A DNA stretch of 64,000 nt from a gamma proteobacterium SCGC AAA076-P13 (GCA_000384935.1 ARRA01000005.1:1-64000), one strand, 5' to 3'; shown: positions 43,014 to 52,801, numbered from the stretch's first letter. Numbers and translations: made by a program. Notes: generated from the letters alone by a model not told the origin.

Positions 43014-43794
43014 TTGCAATCTCCTTTGATCTATTTACTGCCGCTGAAATTCCCTTATCAAATGAACTCAGTAGTTTATTTTTTTTAAAACTTTTTAATC
43101 CTGCTTCAGTAGTTCCTTTTTTAGACGCAACTTTTTTAATTAGATCGTCTATGCTACTTCCATCTTCAAGCGAAAGGGCAACTCCCTCAAGCAAACCACT
43201 CATTGCTTTTGCTGTTAAAGCTGAATCATTATTGCAAAGCTTTATTAATCTTTTTTCATATGCCTTTAATAGATAAAAAAAGTATGCAGGACCACTCCCA
43301 ACAAGACCAGTAAATATATCCATTTCTTGTTCTTTTTTTAACTCGATGACCATGCCCACTTTATTGAACATTTTTTTAGCTTTGTTATATGTTGATGGAG
43401 TTGATGAGATATTTAATGATGCAGTTATACCTTTATTAAATCTAGAAGAGGTGGTTGGCATGGCCCTAATAAGTTCCACATTAGTTGACTTAGAAAAATA
43501 TTTTTTGGATCTGACTCCTGCAACCAAAGATATAACTTTAGGTTTTTTATGAGAATTACAGATTTCTTCATAAGCCACTAAGGCATCTTTTGGCTTTACT
43601 GCAAGAAAAAATAAATCTATTTTATCTTTGTGATTACTTGTATATTCTTCAATGCCGAGTTTTTTAAGAACATTTTTATTTTTTCTATTTCTATCTATAA
43701 ATAAAATATTTTCTTTATCATGCCCCGAAGAAATAAGGCCTAAGATAATAGATTGTGCAATATTGCCCGCTCCAAAAAAAACTATTTTTTTCAT
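43003..43794 (-). CDS. proC: Pyrroline-5-carboxylate reductase ProC
   Basis: A 263-residue NAD(P)H-dependent reductase, the last step of proline synthesis. The dinucleotide loop is FFGAGNIAQSIILGL at residues 4-19, and the conserved tail region is VASKKGTTEAGLKSF. TMGSGPAYFFYL-like GLVGSGPAYFFYL gives the substrate site. It overlaps yggS by 4 bases and yggT by 11 bases, the classic yggS-proC-yggT order. Confidence 0.95.
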   Translation of the reverse strand: MKKIVFFGAGNIAQSIILGLISSGHDKENILFIDRNRKNKNVLKKLGIEEYTSNHKDKIDLFFLAVKPKDALVAYEEICNSHKKPKVISLVAGVRSKKYFSKSTNVELIRAMPTTSSRFNKGITASLNISSTPSTYNKAKKMFNKVGMVIELKKEQEMDIFTGLVGSGPAYFFYLLKAYEKRLIKLCNNDSALTAKAMSGLLEGVALSLEDGSSIDDLIKKVASKKGTTEAGLKSFKKNKLLSSFDKGISAAVNRSKEIANES

Positions 43795-44477
43795 GTTCGT
43801 TTTCCAAATATGAGCTCACCAACTCTAATCATGTTTGAGCCATTCGTTATTGCGCATTCAAAATCAGAAGTAGTGCCCATGGACAGATAACTAGCATGAG
43901 GAAATTTATTCACTAGTGTTGTATGTAATTTTTTTGCTTTAATCATTTCTTCTTCTTTTTCTTTTATATTTCCATTAATTCTCGGGAGGACCATTATGCC
44001 TTTTAAGTTAAGATTCGTTTGTGAGTTAACGTATTCAGCAAATTCTATAAGGTCACTCGGACTTATGCCACTTTTTGTTTCTTCGCCTGAAATATTTATT
44101 TGTATCAAAGCATTAATATATCTTTTAGCCTGCAGACATTCTTTATTAAGCTTCTCTACAACTTTAGATCTATCCAAGGAATGAATCCAACTTGCATGCT
44201 TTGCAATTAGTTTTATTTTATTAGTTTGAATGGGGCCAATGAAATGCCATACAATTCTTTGATTTTTAAAATAATCTGATTTTCTTGCAAGCTCTTGAGC
44301 ATAATTTTCTCCAAAGTCTTTTATTCCGAAATCAAATGCTTCCTTAATAACGTCTTCACCTTTCTTTTTTGAAACGGCTATAAGCAAAACGTTGCTAGGA
44401 TTTAATCCTACTTTTTTTGCACTATTATCAATACTATCTTTAACCAGCTTTAAATTTTTTTCTATTTCTTTTTGCAT
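43791..44477 (-). CDS. yggS: PLP homeostasis protein YggS
   Basis: A 228-residue PLP-binding protein of the PLPBP family. The PLP lysine is K37 in IAVSKKKG, and the phosphate site is SMGTTSDFECAITNGSNMIRVG. It buffers pyridoxal phosphate and is not known to be an enzyme. It overlaps the SPOR protein gene by 16 bases and proC by 4 bases. Confidence 0.95.
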   Translation of the reverse strand: MQKEIEKNLKLVKDSIDNSAKKVGLNPSNVLLIAVSKKKGEDVIKEAFDFGIKDFGENYAQELARKSDYFKNQRIVWHFIGPIQTNKIKLIAKHASWIHSLDRSKVVEKLNKECLQAKRYINALIQINISGEETKSGISPSDLIEFAEYVNSQTNLNLKGIMVLPRINGNIKEKEEEMIKAKKLHTTLVNKFPHASYLSMGTTSDFECAITNGSNMIRVGELIFGKRT

Positions 44478-44995
44478 AATGTTCTAAGCTGAGGTTCAAA
44501 GCCTTTTTTTGTTATTTTTTCTTTAGCATTATTGGCAGCAGACCTATTCTCATAGGGCCCACTAAGAACACTGTGTAAAAGCTTCCCAGGATCAGAAGAG
44601 CTATAAATATCGTTAATAGTCATAAATTTGATCTCATCTAAAATCTCAACAGCCTCATAGGCATACTTTTTATTGCCATAGGCTCCAATCTGAACAAAAT
44701 ACTCACATTCTAAAGTGTCACTAAAATCATTTGTTTCTATTAGTACTGAATTTTCCATTAGCGATGTTGGAAAATTTATTGTTACTGTATTTTTTATATT
44801 GCGCTGATCAATAGTTTTAATGTCAGTGCCAAAATAGAATACAGAGATACAGGTTAGAAGAACAGCCAACGCCGCAAGACCAAATAGAAATGTTGATGGA
44901 ACAGTCTCAATATTTTTTCTCTTTGATCTATATACAGTTTTCTTTGTTTTTCCTCGGCTTTTGCCTATAGAATTTCTATTAGCATAATCTTTCAT
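44462..44995 (-). CDS. SPOR-domain membrane protein, FtsN-like
   Basis: A 177-residue protein: a basic cytoplasmic tail (KSRGKTKKTVYRSKRK), one membrane helix at about 36-58, and a C-terminal SPOR domain (about 97-173, with YFVQIGAYGNKKYAYEAV and SGPYENRSAANNA). SPOR domains bind denuded glycans at the division septum. The layout and the position 5 bases after argS match the FtsN-like gene found there in gammaproteobacteria, but it is shorter than FtsN. Confidence 0.82.
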   Translation of the reverse strand: MKDYANRNSIGKSRGKTKKTVYRSKRKNIETVPSTFLFGLAALAVLLTCISVFYFGTDIKTIDQRNIKNTVTINFPTSLMENSVLIETNDFSDTLECEYFVQIGAYGNKKYAYEAVEILDEIKFMTINDIYSSSDPGKLLHSVLSGPYENRSAANNAKEKITKKGFEPQLRTLCKKK

Positions 44996-45000
44996 CTCAT

Positions 45001-46746
45001 TTACATTTTTTCCATAGGTTCAATCCCAAGAAGCTCCAGCCCATTTGCAATGACAGACTTAACAGCATCTAAACATAAAATTATTGAATCAAGATTCTCC
45101 TGTGATTCAGTCAATACTGGATTGTCATTATAGAAACTATGAAAAGTATGAGCTAAATCTTTTAGGTAAAATATTATCAAGTGAGGATGGAGAGAGGTTG
45201 ATGCTCTTCTTACTACACTAGGATATCTGCTAATTTCATGAATCAACTTGTCACACTGACGATATGAGCCATTTCTGATGGAATCTGCTGAAGAGGGCAT
45301 ATAGTTATTGTTAGCTTTGTATTTATTAAGTAAAGAAAATATTCTTGCATGAGCATACTGAATGTAATAAAACATATTCTCTTTGCTATCAGATGTGGCT
45401 AGGTCTAGATCAAAATCTAAGTGCTGATCAGCCTGTTTAGAAAGATAATAAAATCTTGCAGCGTCAGTCCCTATATCCTGAATTAAATCTTTTAGAGAAT
45501 AAAACTCTCCCGATCTGGTAGACATTTTGACCTTTTTCCCTTCTTTAAAAAGATTTGCAAACTGAACAAGCTGAACATCTAACTTATTCTTATCAAACCC
45601 CAGTCCATCCATTGAGGCTTCAATTCTTTTTATATAACCGTGATGATCAGCCCCCCAAACATTAATCAACTTATTAAACCCCCTGTCTATTTTATTTTTA
45701 TGATATGCAACGTCTGAGGCAAAATAGGTCGGCCGTCCATCATCTCTTATTAACACTCTATTTTTATCATCGCCACTATCTGAAGTGTCCAGCCATATTG
45801 CTCCATTTTCTTCAAATGCTAATTTTTTATCTTTAAGGGTTTGAATGGCCAAAGAGATTTTAGAGCCACTATCTGCTAAGTTTCCAAGAGATGATTCATA
45901 AAACCAATGATCAAAACCAACATTGAATAAACTGAGATCTTCTTTAATGGATTCAAGAACAGAATGTAAGGCAAAATCCTTTACTTGAGACCATTGTGAG
46001 GCATCCAGATTTTTTATCCTCAAAACCAATTCATCGATTTCCTTTTCTTCATCCGATGGTAATTCCTTGATATATGAAGAGGCATCTTGAAGAGGAGAGG
46101 GATTATTTTTTTGTTTAAAAGCTTGGGCAATATCCTCTATATACGAGCCTTTGTAAGCATTTTTAGGAAAGAATTCCATGAATGCATCTTTGTTAAGTTT
46201 TACATAGACGCTTGCAGTTAGGATATCAATCTGCCTACCTGCATCATTAATATAGTACTCTTTTTCTACGGTGTAGCCTGAAGATGTGAGTATTCTTCCT
46301 ATAGCATCTCCGTATGCAGCACCTCTACCATGACCTACATGCAACGGCCCAGTAGGGTTGGCTGATACGAATTCAATTTGAATTGATTTATTTATACCGT
46401 GTTTTGACGAACCAAAATCTTTGGGATTTTGATTTATCTGGCTGACTGTATATACGAAATCTTCGCGTTTAAAAGTAATATTAATAAAACCAGGTCCAGC
46501 AGACTCAACCTCTTCAAAGACGTTGGAATCTTTAAGTTTCGATACTAACTCATCAGCTAAATCACGTGGATTTCTTTTTAATATACTTGCAGCGATCATG
46601 CATACATTAGATGTGGCATGACCTTTTTTTAAATCGTCAGTTACCGTTGTAGCAGACTTTTTATTAATGAGCTCAACTTGATCTTCACTGACAGCAGGCA
46701 ATGAAATTAAAAAATTATTAATTTGTTCATTAATATGAGCAATCAT
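45001..46746 (-). CDS. argS: Arginyl-tRNA synthetase ArgS
   Basis: A 581-residue class I synthetase. The HIGH-type motif is HVGHGRG at 136-142, and the KMSK-type is KVKMSTRSGEF. The N-terminal domain binds tRNA, and the C-terminal DALR domain contains LAHTFHSFYNDNP. The length fits the family. Its ATG overlaps the efp stop by one base. Confidence 0.97.
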   Translation of the reverse strand: MIAHINEQINNFLISLPAVSEDQVELINKKSATTVTDDLKKGHATSNVCMIAASILKRNPRDLADELVSKLKDSNVFEEVESAGPGFINITFKREDFVYTVSQINQNPKDFGSSKHGINKSIQIEFVSANPTGPLHVGHGRGAAYGDAIGRILTSSGYTVEKEYYINDAGRQIDILTASVYVKLNKDAFMEFFPKNAYKGSYIEDIAQAFKQKNNPSPLQDASSYIKELPSDEEKEIDELVLRIKNLDASQWSQVKDFALHSVLESIKEDLSLFNVGFDHWFYESSLGNLADSGSKISLAIQTLKDKKLAFEENGAIWLDTSDSGDDKNRVLIRDDGRPTYFASDVAYHKNKIDRGFNKLINVWGADHHGYIKRIEASMDGLGFDKNKLDVQLVQFANLFKEGKKVKMSTRSGEFYSLKDLIQDIGTDAARFYYLSKQADQHLDFDLDLATSDSKENMFYYIQYAHARIFSLLNKYKANNNYMPSSADSIRNGSYRQCDKLIHEISRYPSVVRRASTSLHPHLIIFYLKDLAHTFHSFYNDNPVLTESQENLDSIILCLDAVKSVIANGLELLGIEPMEKM

Positions 46747-47309
46747 TATTTTGCTCTACCAACATAACTCTCATCTCTTGTATCTACCTTAATAGTCTCA
46801 CCCTCATTAACAAACAATGGTACTTGGACTGATACACCTGTTTCTAATTCTGCTGGCTTTGTAGCTCCTGAGACTGTGTCTCCTTTCACCCCTGGTTCTG
46901 ATGATGTAATTTTTAATTCAACAATGACAGGAGGGTCCACTAATATAGGCCTATCATCCCAAAGAATAATTTCGCAGGTCTCCTGCCCAACTAACCATTT
47001 TTTAGCACTACCCATTTCATTAGTACCGATTTCAATTTGTTCATATGTAGTTGTATCCATGAAGTGCCATGACTCCCCATCAGAATAAAGAAATTCCATA
47101 TCTTTATGATTAACATCTGCAGTTTCAGCAGACTCACCTGATTTAAATGTTTTATCGTTTGTATTGCCTGTTAGCAAGTTTTTATACTTGACCCGCATAA
47201 CTGCTTGCCCCTTCCCGGGCTTATGAAACTCATGCTCTATTATTGAGCAAGGCGCATTATCTATAAGTAGCTTGGTTCCATTCTTGAATTGATTCGTTGA
47301 TATTTTCAT
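46746..47309 (-). CDS. efp: Elongation factor P
   Basis: A 187-residue EF-P that relieves ribosome stalling at polyproline. The loop KPGKGQA places the modified lysine at K33, the context of the EpmA-type beta-lysylated EF-P rather than the rhamnosylated form. Domain signatures include DKTFKSGE and TVSGATKPAELETG. It starts the efp-argS run and diverges from the M2 peptidase gene with a 47-base spacer. Confidence 0.97.
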   Translation of the reverse strand: MKISTNQFKNGTKLLIDNAPCSIIEHEFHKPGKGQAVMRVKYKNLLTGNTNDKTFKSGESAETADVNHKDMEFLYSDGESWHFMDTTTYEQIEIGTNEMGSAKKWLVGQETCEIILWDDRPILVDPPVIVELKITSSEPGVKGDTVSGATKPAELETGVSVQVPLFVNEGETIKVDTRDESYVGRAK

Positions 47310-47356
47310 TTTTTATATATATTTTTTATGTTATTTTGGTTAATCGAGGAAACACT

Positions 47357-49171
47357 ATGAAAAAAATATTCACATTAATTGCCTTATGTGCAATTGTAAC
47401 TTCTTGCGGGCAAACTGGCGAACAATCTAAGTCTGCTGAAGATCTTGAAATATTTCTTGCTTCAGTAGAAGAAGAAAATTTAACTGAAGGGCCTACCGTA
47501 AGTTCGGCTTATTGGATAAGTTCAAATTTTATTACTTACGATTCTCAAAAAATAGTTGCTGACTATAGCAAAAGATATACTCTTAAAAGTCTTCAAACCT
47601 CTAGGGATGCATCTAGTTTTAATGACTTACAAACAACCCAATCAAATAGAAGGCAGCTTGATCTTCTAAAAGGATCTTTTGTAATGCCACCTCCATTTGA
47701 TGATGCTCTTGCTGGCGAGTTATCAGAAATATCAACTAAGCTTGAGGCAATGTATGGAAGTGGAAAGCACTGTTATGAAGACGGAGTATGCTTAGATTTA
47801 GAAGCTTTTGAAAATATTATAGATTCTTCAAGGGATTCCGATGAGCTATTAAAGGCTTGGACTGGCTGGCATGAAATAGGCAAGCCTATGAAGCCTATGT
47901 ACTTAAGAATGGTAGATATTGGTAACCAGGGGTCTAAAGATTTAGGATTTGATGGGTTGAGCGACTTATGGTTTAGTAAGTATGATATGCCCTCAGAAAC
48001 ATTTCTTGAAGAAACAGATAGAGTTTGGGAAGAGGTCAAGCCTCTTTATGAAGCGTTGCATTGCCATGTTAGAAGTAAATTAAATTCAGAATATGGTGAT
48101 GAAACTGTTCCTTTAAATGGCCCATTACCAGTTCATGTTTTAGGAAATATGTGGGGTCAGTCTTGGTCAAATATATACGACCTAGTTTATGAAAAAGAGG
48201 AAAATAATGTTTCTATAAACGTCACGCAAATCATTGAAGACAAAAATATAGATGAAAAAGAAATGGTTGAATATGCTGAAGACTTTTTTCTATCCATGGG
48301 GTTTGAATCTCTTCCAGAGACTTTTTGGGAAAGATCATTATTTGTAAAACCAGATGATAGGTCTGTAGTTTGTCATGCTTCAGCGTGGAATCTCGATCCA
48401 GCAAATAATGATTTAAGAATTAAAATGTGTATTGAGAAAAACGAAGAGGACTTTATAACAATTCATCACGAACTTGGCCATATTTTTTACTACCAAGCGT
48501 ACAATCATCTGCCAACTCTTTTTCAAGGAGGTGCTAATGATGGTTTTCATGAGGCATTTGGTGATTTGTTAACACTTTCAATCACTCCTGATTACCTAAA
48601 AAATATAGGCTTTATCTCTTCTGACGAGGCTAATAAAGCTAAAGAAGATCCAATAGGGCTACTCATGAAGCAAGCTCTTGAAGGAGTGGTTGTTATTCCA
48701 TGGGCATTAACATTAGATAAATGGAGATCTGGTGTTTTTAATGGAGAGATTGATGCAAACAGCCTCAATTCTTCATGGTGGGATATGAGAGAACAATATC
48801 AGGGAATAACATCTCCGGTTGAAAGATCAGAAGATTATTTTGATCCAGGTGCTAAATATCACATACCTGCAAATACTCCTTATACAAGGTATTATCTTGC
48901 TAGAATAATGCAGTATCAATTTCATGAAGCATTGTGTAGTGTAATTGGTTTTGATGGGCCTTTACATGAATGTTCAATTTATGGAGATGAAGAAGCTGGC
49001 AAAAAAATTATCTCTACTATGGCAATGGGGCAGAGCCTCCCATGGCAAGATGCTTTTGAGAATTTAACCGGCTCAAGAGATTTTAGCGGGAGTTCGGTAA
49101 TGAATTATTACAAGCCATTAAAAGATTGGCTGGACAAACAAAATGAAAATAGAATGTGTGGGTGGGAGTAA
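47357..49171 (+). CDS. M2 family peptidyl-dipeptidase (ACE-like), lipoprotein
   Basis: A 604-residue zinc peptidase of the angiotensin-converting-enzyme family. The signal peptide ends in a lipobox (VTSC). The zinc motif HHELGH lies near residue 371, and the third ligand glutamate is in FHEAFGDLLTLS. The ACE-like C-terminus includes YFDPGAKYHIPANTPYTRYYL. I start at the ATG at 47357 with CGAGGA upstream, since the longer frame from 47297 covers the spacer. It would trim dipeptides from peptides in the periplasm or at the outer membrane. Confidence 0.9.
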   Translation: MKKIFTLIALCAIVTSCGQTGEQSKSAEDLEIFLASVEEENLTEGPTVSSAYWISSNFITYDSQKIVADYSKRYTLKSLQTSRDASSFNDLQTTQSNRRQLDLLKGSFVMPPPFDDALAGELSEISTKLEAMYGSGKHCYEDGVCLDLEAFENIIDSSRDSDELLKAWTGWHEIGKPMKPMYLRMVDIGNQGSKDLGFDGLSDLWFSKYDMPSETFLEETDRVWEEVKPLYEALHCHVRSKLNSEYGDETVPLNGPLPVHVLGNMWGQSWSNIYDLVYEKEENNVSINVTQIIEDKNIDEKEMVEYAEDFFLSMGFESLPETFWERSLFVKPDDRSVVCHASAWNLDPANNDLRIKMCIEKNEEDFITIHHELGHIFYYQAYNHLPTLFQGGANDGFHEAFGDLLTLSITPDYLKNIGFISSDEANKAKEDPIGLLMKQALEGVVVIPWALTLDKWRSGVFNGEIDANSLNSSWWDMREQYQGITSPVERSEDYFDPGAKYHIPANTPYTRYYLARIMQYQFHEALCSVIGFDGPLHECSIYGDEEAGKKIISTMAMGQSLPWQDAFENLTGSRDFSGSSVMNYYKPLKDWLDKQNENRMCGWE

Positions 49172-49174
49172 TTT

Positions 49175-50035
49175 ATGAATAAAATAATTAATATTGTAAT
49201 TTCTGCAGTAGCATTTCTTGTCGCAGTTATGTTGGCAAACGCTACTGGTATCGATTTAGTTGTAAAAGTTGTCTTTATTGCTTTTGCTCTTCAGTGGATA
49301 GCTTTTATTCCAGCATATGTTTTTCAAACAGAAAAATTTTATGACTTAATGGGAAGCATCACTTATCTTTCTGTAATGTGGTTTTCATTAGCCTCAACTT
49401 CAGAGCAATTCACTGCTTTAAACGGAGCAAATATTGCAATTGTTTTGTTAATTACATTATGGGCCCTAAGGCTGGGAACCTTTCTCTTTATGAGAATTCA
49501 TAAAGATGGAGAAGATAAAAGGTTCCGCTCTATAAAACCATCGGCCACACAATTTTTTATGACATGGACTCTTCAAGGTCTATGGGTCTCCATGTGTTCA
49601 ATGTGTGCATTAACTGCCATATCTTCTGAAACTGGCGTGGTAATGAATGCGCTTTTTTATATCGGGCTTGGGTTATTTATTTATGGCTTTTGTACTGAAA
49701 TCATCGCTGATAATCAAAAATCTAAATTTAGATCAATACCTGAAAATAGAGATAAATTTATAACGACTGGCCTGTGGGCTAAATCAAGACATCCAAATTT
49801 TTTTGGTGAAATAGTTTTATGGGCAGGCATAGCTGTTATGTCATTCTCTTCTCTTAATGGGCTTCAGTACTTAACGCTAATCTCACCAGTATTTACATAC
49901 TTACTTCTTGTTTATGTAAGTGGCGTGAGGATGTTGGAAGCTAGAGCAGATAAGAAGTGGGGCCAAGACGAGGAATACGTTAAATATAAAAGTGAAACAC
50001 CAGTTCTAATGATAAAGTATTTGGGCAGGCCTTAA
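49175..50035 (+). CDS. DUF1295 membrane protein (steroid 5-alpha-reductase-like fold)
   Basis: A 286-residue polytopic protein with about six to seven helices. The C-terminal WAKSRHPNFFGEIVLWAGI is the DUF1295 hallmark, and RLGTFLFMRIHKDGEDKRF and TLQGLWVSM are also present. Members bind NADPH and resemble 5-alpha-reductases and isoprenylcysteine methyltransferases, but bacterial substrates are mostly unknown. It follows the M2 peptidase after 3 bases and probably shares its transcript. Confidence 0.88.
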   Translation: MNKIINIVISAVAFLVAVMLANATGIDLVVKVVFIAFALQWIAFIPAYVFQTEKFYDLMGSITYLSVMWFSLASTSEQFTALNGANIAIVLLITLWALRLGTFLFMRIHKDGEDKRFRSIKPSATQFFMTWTLQGLWVSMCSMCALTAISSETGVVMNALFYIGLGLFIYGFCTEIIADNQKSKFRSIPENRDKFITTGLWAKSRHPNFFGEIVLWAGIAVMSFSSLNGLQYLTLISPVFTYLLLVYVSGVRMLEARADKKWGQDEEYVKYKSETPVLMIKYLGRP

Positions 50036-50042
50036 TTTAACT

Positions 50043-50074
50043 TAATAATAAAATTCTAAAAAGTTTTATTATTA
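50043..50074. terminator. AT-rich hairpin between DUF1295 gene and TonB operon
   Basis: TAATAATAAAA at 50043-50053 pairs perfectly with TTTTATTATTA at 50064-50074 around a ten-base loop. It lies 8 bases after the DUF1295 stop and before a promoter for the next operon. The stem has no G-C pairs, so it is a weak terminator; it might instead be a protein-binding site. Confidence 0.4.
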
Positions 50075-50084
50075 TTGAATTGAC

Positions 50085-50093
50085 TGTTAATAT
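50085..50093 (+). promoter_or_regulatory. Extended -10 promoter for the TonB energisation operon
   Basis: TG at 50085-50086, one base, then TAATAT at 50088-50093 forms a TGnTAATAT extended -10. A start near 50100 would give a short leader with an AGGGAG Shine-Dalgarno at 50106-50111. No Fur-like box was seen here. Confidence 0.45.
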
Positions 50094-50117
50094 GAGCAAT
50101 CTTTTAGGGAGATTAAT

Positions 50118-50867
50118 ATGAATAAAAATTTTAATTTAGTGTACTTGTGTGTGCTTATTTCTATGTCGAGCTTTGTTTCATCATCAGACATGGAAAGCGT
50201 TCTTGAAGTTGGAAGAGAAAATCAAGAGCTATCTGCTGCATCACAAGACAACATAGATGCAACTGAAAAAAAGACAGATAAAATTGTAAATGAGTGGAAA
50301 GCTACTTCTAAACAAGTGGAAGGGTTAAAGCTTTATAACGAACAAAAAAGAATTCAAATAGAAGCCCAGCTTGATTTAATGGATAAGCTTGATGATCAGT
50401 TAGTTCAGGTTGTGGTCATGCAAAGACAAATACCTCCATTAGCACAAAGAATGCTTGAGAGTCTTGAATCTTTCATTAACCTTGATACTCCCTTTAGGAT
50501 TGAAGAAAGACAAGATAGAGTTGACCTGGTCAGAGCATCTCTTGCTAAGCCAAAAGTGACTGCTTCAGAGCAGGTAAGACAAGTCTTAGAGGCTTACAAT
50601 ATTGAAGCTGAATATGGAAGAAAAATTGATACATATGAAAGTGCTTTACAGGACGGCACCGTAGTAAATATTCTTGTCATTGGAAGAATCGGAATGTTTT
50701 ATCAAACTAAAGATGAGCAATCTAGCGGCAGATGGAATAACGAGACAAATTCTTGGGATGAGCTAGATGGAAGTTACAGAAAACCAATCAGAAACGGCAT
50801 AAGAATGGCTAAGAAATTAGCTCCAACAGATATGTTACTAATGCCAGTAATTAAAGGAGAAGCGTAA
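50118..50867 (+). CDS. DUF3450 coiled-coil periplasmic protein
   Basis: A 249-residue DUF3450 protein. Signal peptide at about 1-22, then a long coiled coil (about 40-105) and a C-terminal domain with VNILVIGRIGMFYQTKDE. DUF3450 proteins are encoded at the head of marine TonB2-type clusters and are thought to help energise TonB receptors, without a known mechanism. It has its own extended -10 promoter. The stop overlaps the next start by one base. Confidence 0.88.
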   Translation: MNKNFNLVYLCVLISMSSFVSSSDMESVLEVGRENQELSAASQDNIDATEKKTDKIVNEWKATSKQVEGLKLYNEQKRIQIEAQLDLMDKLDDQLVQVVVMQRQIPPLAQRMLESLESFINLDTPFRIEERQDRVDLVRASLAKPKVTASEQVRQVLEAYNIEAEYGRKIDTYESALQDGTVVNILVIGRIGMFYQTKDEQSSGRWNNETNSWDELDGSYRKPIRNGIRMAKKLAPTDMLLMPVIKGEA

Positions 50868-52255
50868 TGAATCGTTTATATCTATTACCATTTTTACTAG
50901 TAGCATCTTTAACTAGTTTCTTGTTTGCTCAAGACGCTGCAGAAGAAGTAGTTGAAATCTCAACTGTCGAAGCTCTTTTAGCTCTTGTTAAAGAGGGCAA
51001 AACTCAAGAGCAAGCTGCAAACGACGACAGAGAAAATAAATTCGTTGCAAATAAAAATAAACAAGCTTCAATTCTAGCGGCTGAAAAAAGAGAGTTAGTT
51101 CGTCAAGAAAAGATTGCTGATACCTTAGAAGCAGAATACAAAAAGAATGAAGAAATTCTTAGAGTTAAAGAAGATGCTTATAAGAAAGAGTTAGGCTCGT
51201 TAGTTGAATTATTTGGACATTTACAGAGCTCTGCTGGAGAGGCTGCTGTTCAATTTTCTGGCTCCCTTACAGGGGCTGAGTATGGTCAAGAAAGAGTTAA
51301 ATTTTTAAATGATTTAACAGGAAAAATGTCAGAGACAACCGAACTTCCAACGATCAGGGAAATAGAAGGGCTTTGGTATCAACTAACAAGAGAGCTTGCT
51401 GCAAGTGCTCAAGTTGTTTCATTTACAACAGATGTAATTGATGTTGATGGTGTTACTTCTGAGTGTAGCGTAACTAGAGTTGGATTATTTAATGCAGTTT
51501 GTGATGGAAAGTATCTAGAATATGCTTCATCAAAAGGTCAATATGCATTTCTTCCAAGACAGCCTGCTGGTAGATATACCAAAACAGCAAAAGCTGTAGG
51601 TAATGCAGGTATTGGCGATCAAGTTAGGTTTGGAGTTGATCCTACGGGGCCAACTGGCGGAAGCTTACTTGCTAACTTAATACAGACTCCATCATTAATG
51701 GAAAGAGCTCAACAAGGTAGAGAGGTTGGTTATGCAATTATTGCTGTTGGTCTAATAGCTGTATTGTTTGCATTCTACAAGCTATATAGCTTATACATGA
51801 TTGGAACTGCTGTAAGAAAACAGGCTAACCAAGAAGCTGCTGATATTTCAAATCCTTTAGGAAGAGTATTAAAAGTGGGTAAAGAGAATTTTGAAAAAGA
51901 TATCGATACTCTTGAGCTAAAACTTGCTGAAGCCATAATGGCAGAAAGGCCTGCAATTGACCAAGGCATTGGATTTATAAAAATAATATCTGTTATTGCT
52001 CCTTTGGCTGGTCTATTAGGAACGGTTACTGGAATGATTGTAACGTTCCAAATGATTACTCTTTATGGAACAGGCGATCCTAAGTTAATGGCTGGCGGTA
52101 TATCTCAGGCTCTTGTTACTACAGTTCTAGGACTACTTGTAGCTATCCCAACTAGTTTACTGCATTCGTTTACTCAATCTTCTGCAAGAGGGATTATTAG
52201 CATTCTTGAAGAACAAAGTACTGGTATTCTTGCCGAGAGAGCAGAAAGTAAATAG
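50867..52255 (+). CDS. MotA/TolQ/ExbB family protein with periplasmic coiled coil (TtpC-like)
   Basis: A 462-residue protein. Signal peptide at 1-21, a coiled-coil region at about 50-125, a globular periplasmic part, a membrane helix at about 289-312, and a MotA/ExbB proton-channel domain at about 335-455 with APLAGLLGTVTGMIVTFQM. The long N-terminus distinguishes TtpC-type proteins from ordinary ExbB. TtpC is essential for TonB2 systems in vibrios. It lies between DUF3450 and ExbB in a conserved order. Confidence 0.88.
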   Translation: MNRLYLLPFLLVASLTSFLFAQDAAEEVVEISTVEALLALVKEGKTQEQAANDDRENKFVANKNKQASILAAEKRELVRQEKIADTLEAEYKKNEEILRVKEDAYKKELGSLVELFGHLQSSAGEAAVQFSGSLTGAEYGQERVKFLNDLTGKMSETTELPTIREIEGLWYQLTRELAASAQVVSFTTDVIDVDGVTSECSVTRVGLFNAVCDGKYLEYASSKGQYAFLPRQPAGRYTKTAKAVGNAGIGDQVRFGVDPTGPTGGSLLANLIQTPSLMERAQQGREVGYAIIAVGLIAVLFAFYKLYSLYMIGTAVRKQANQEAADISNPLGRVLKVGKENFEKDIDTLELKLAEAIMAERPAIDQGIGFIKIISVIAPLAGLLGTVTGMIVTFQMITLYGTGDPKLMAGGISQALVTTVLGLLVAIPTSLLHSFTQSSARGIISILEEQSTGILAERAESK

Positions 52256-52264
52256 GTTTTTACT

Positions 52265-52801
52265 ATGGATATAGCATTTGCAATAACTGAGGCGTTCTCA
52301 TCCATTAGAGACTTCATGGAGCAGGGCGGGAGCGTGCTTTGGTTGATTGCTGTTCTTGTATTTTTTATGTGGGGTATGATTTTTGAAAGAATCTGGTATC
52401 TATCTCATGCTCATAGCGAATATGTTTCAAAGCTAGCAGACACATGGAACTCTAGATCCGATAAAAAGTCATGGCACGCACTTCAGATTAGAGAAAAGAT
52501 GATGTCTCAAGCAAAAATAGAAATCAATAGAAACATTAGTATTATCCAGACCTGTATAGTTCTTGCTCCTTTGCTGGGTCTCCTGGGAACCGTTACAGGG
52601 ATGATAGAAGTATTCCAGGTTATGGCTTTCAATGGAGGAGGAGATGCCAGGGCTATGGCCGGCGGAGTTTCTAAAGCAACACTCCCAACCATGGCAGGAA
52701 TGGTAGCCGCATTATCGGGATCATTTGCTGCGATATACCTTACAAGTACAAGTAAAAGACATGAAGAAGAATTAAATGAGATTATAAAAAGAGAATTATA
52801 G
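52265..52801 (+). CDS. exbB: ExbB-like biopolymer transport protein
   Basis: A 178-residue MotA/TolQ/ExbB protein with three helices: about 17-40, a second at about 97-117 and a third at about 145-165. The signature is APLLGLLGTVTGMIEVFQVM and the third helix carries LPTMAGMVAALSGSF. With ExbD it forms the proton-driven motor that powers TonB. It starts 9 bases after the TtpC-like gene. Confidence 0.92.
   Translation: MDIAFAITEAFSSIRDFMEQGGSVLWLIAVLVFFMWGMIFERIWYLSHAHSEYVSKLADTWNSRSDKKSWHALQIREKMMSQAKIEINRNISIIQTCIVLAPLLGLLGTVTGMIEVFQVMAFNGGGDARAMAGGVSKATLPTMAGMVAALSGSFAAIYLTSTSKRHEEELNEIIKREL

Noticed and set aside
47297..47356. A longer N-terminus for the M2 peptidase
   Set aside because: The extra 20 residues cover the divergent spacer, whereas the ATG at 47357 has a Shine-Dalgarno and begins a clear lipoprotein signal peptide.
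50036..50117. A Fur box upstream of the TonB operon
   Set aside because: The AT-rich inverted repeat at 50043-50074 lacks the GAATnATTC core seen at the FTR1 site, so iron control is not supported here.
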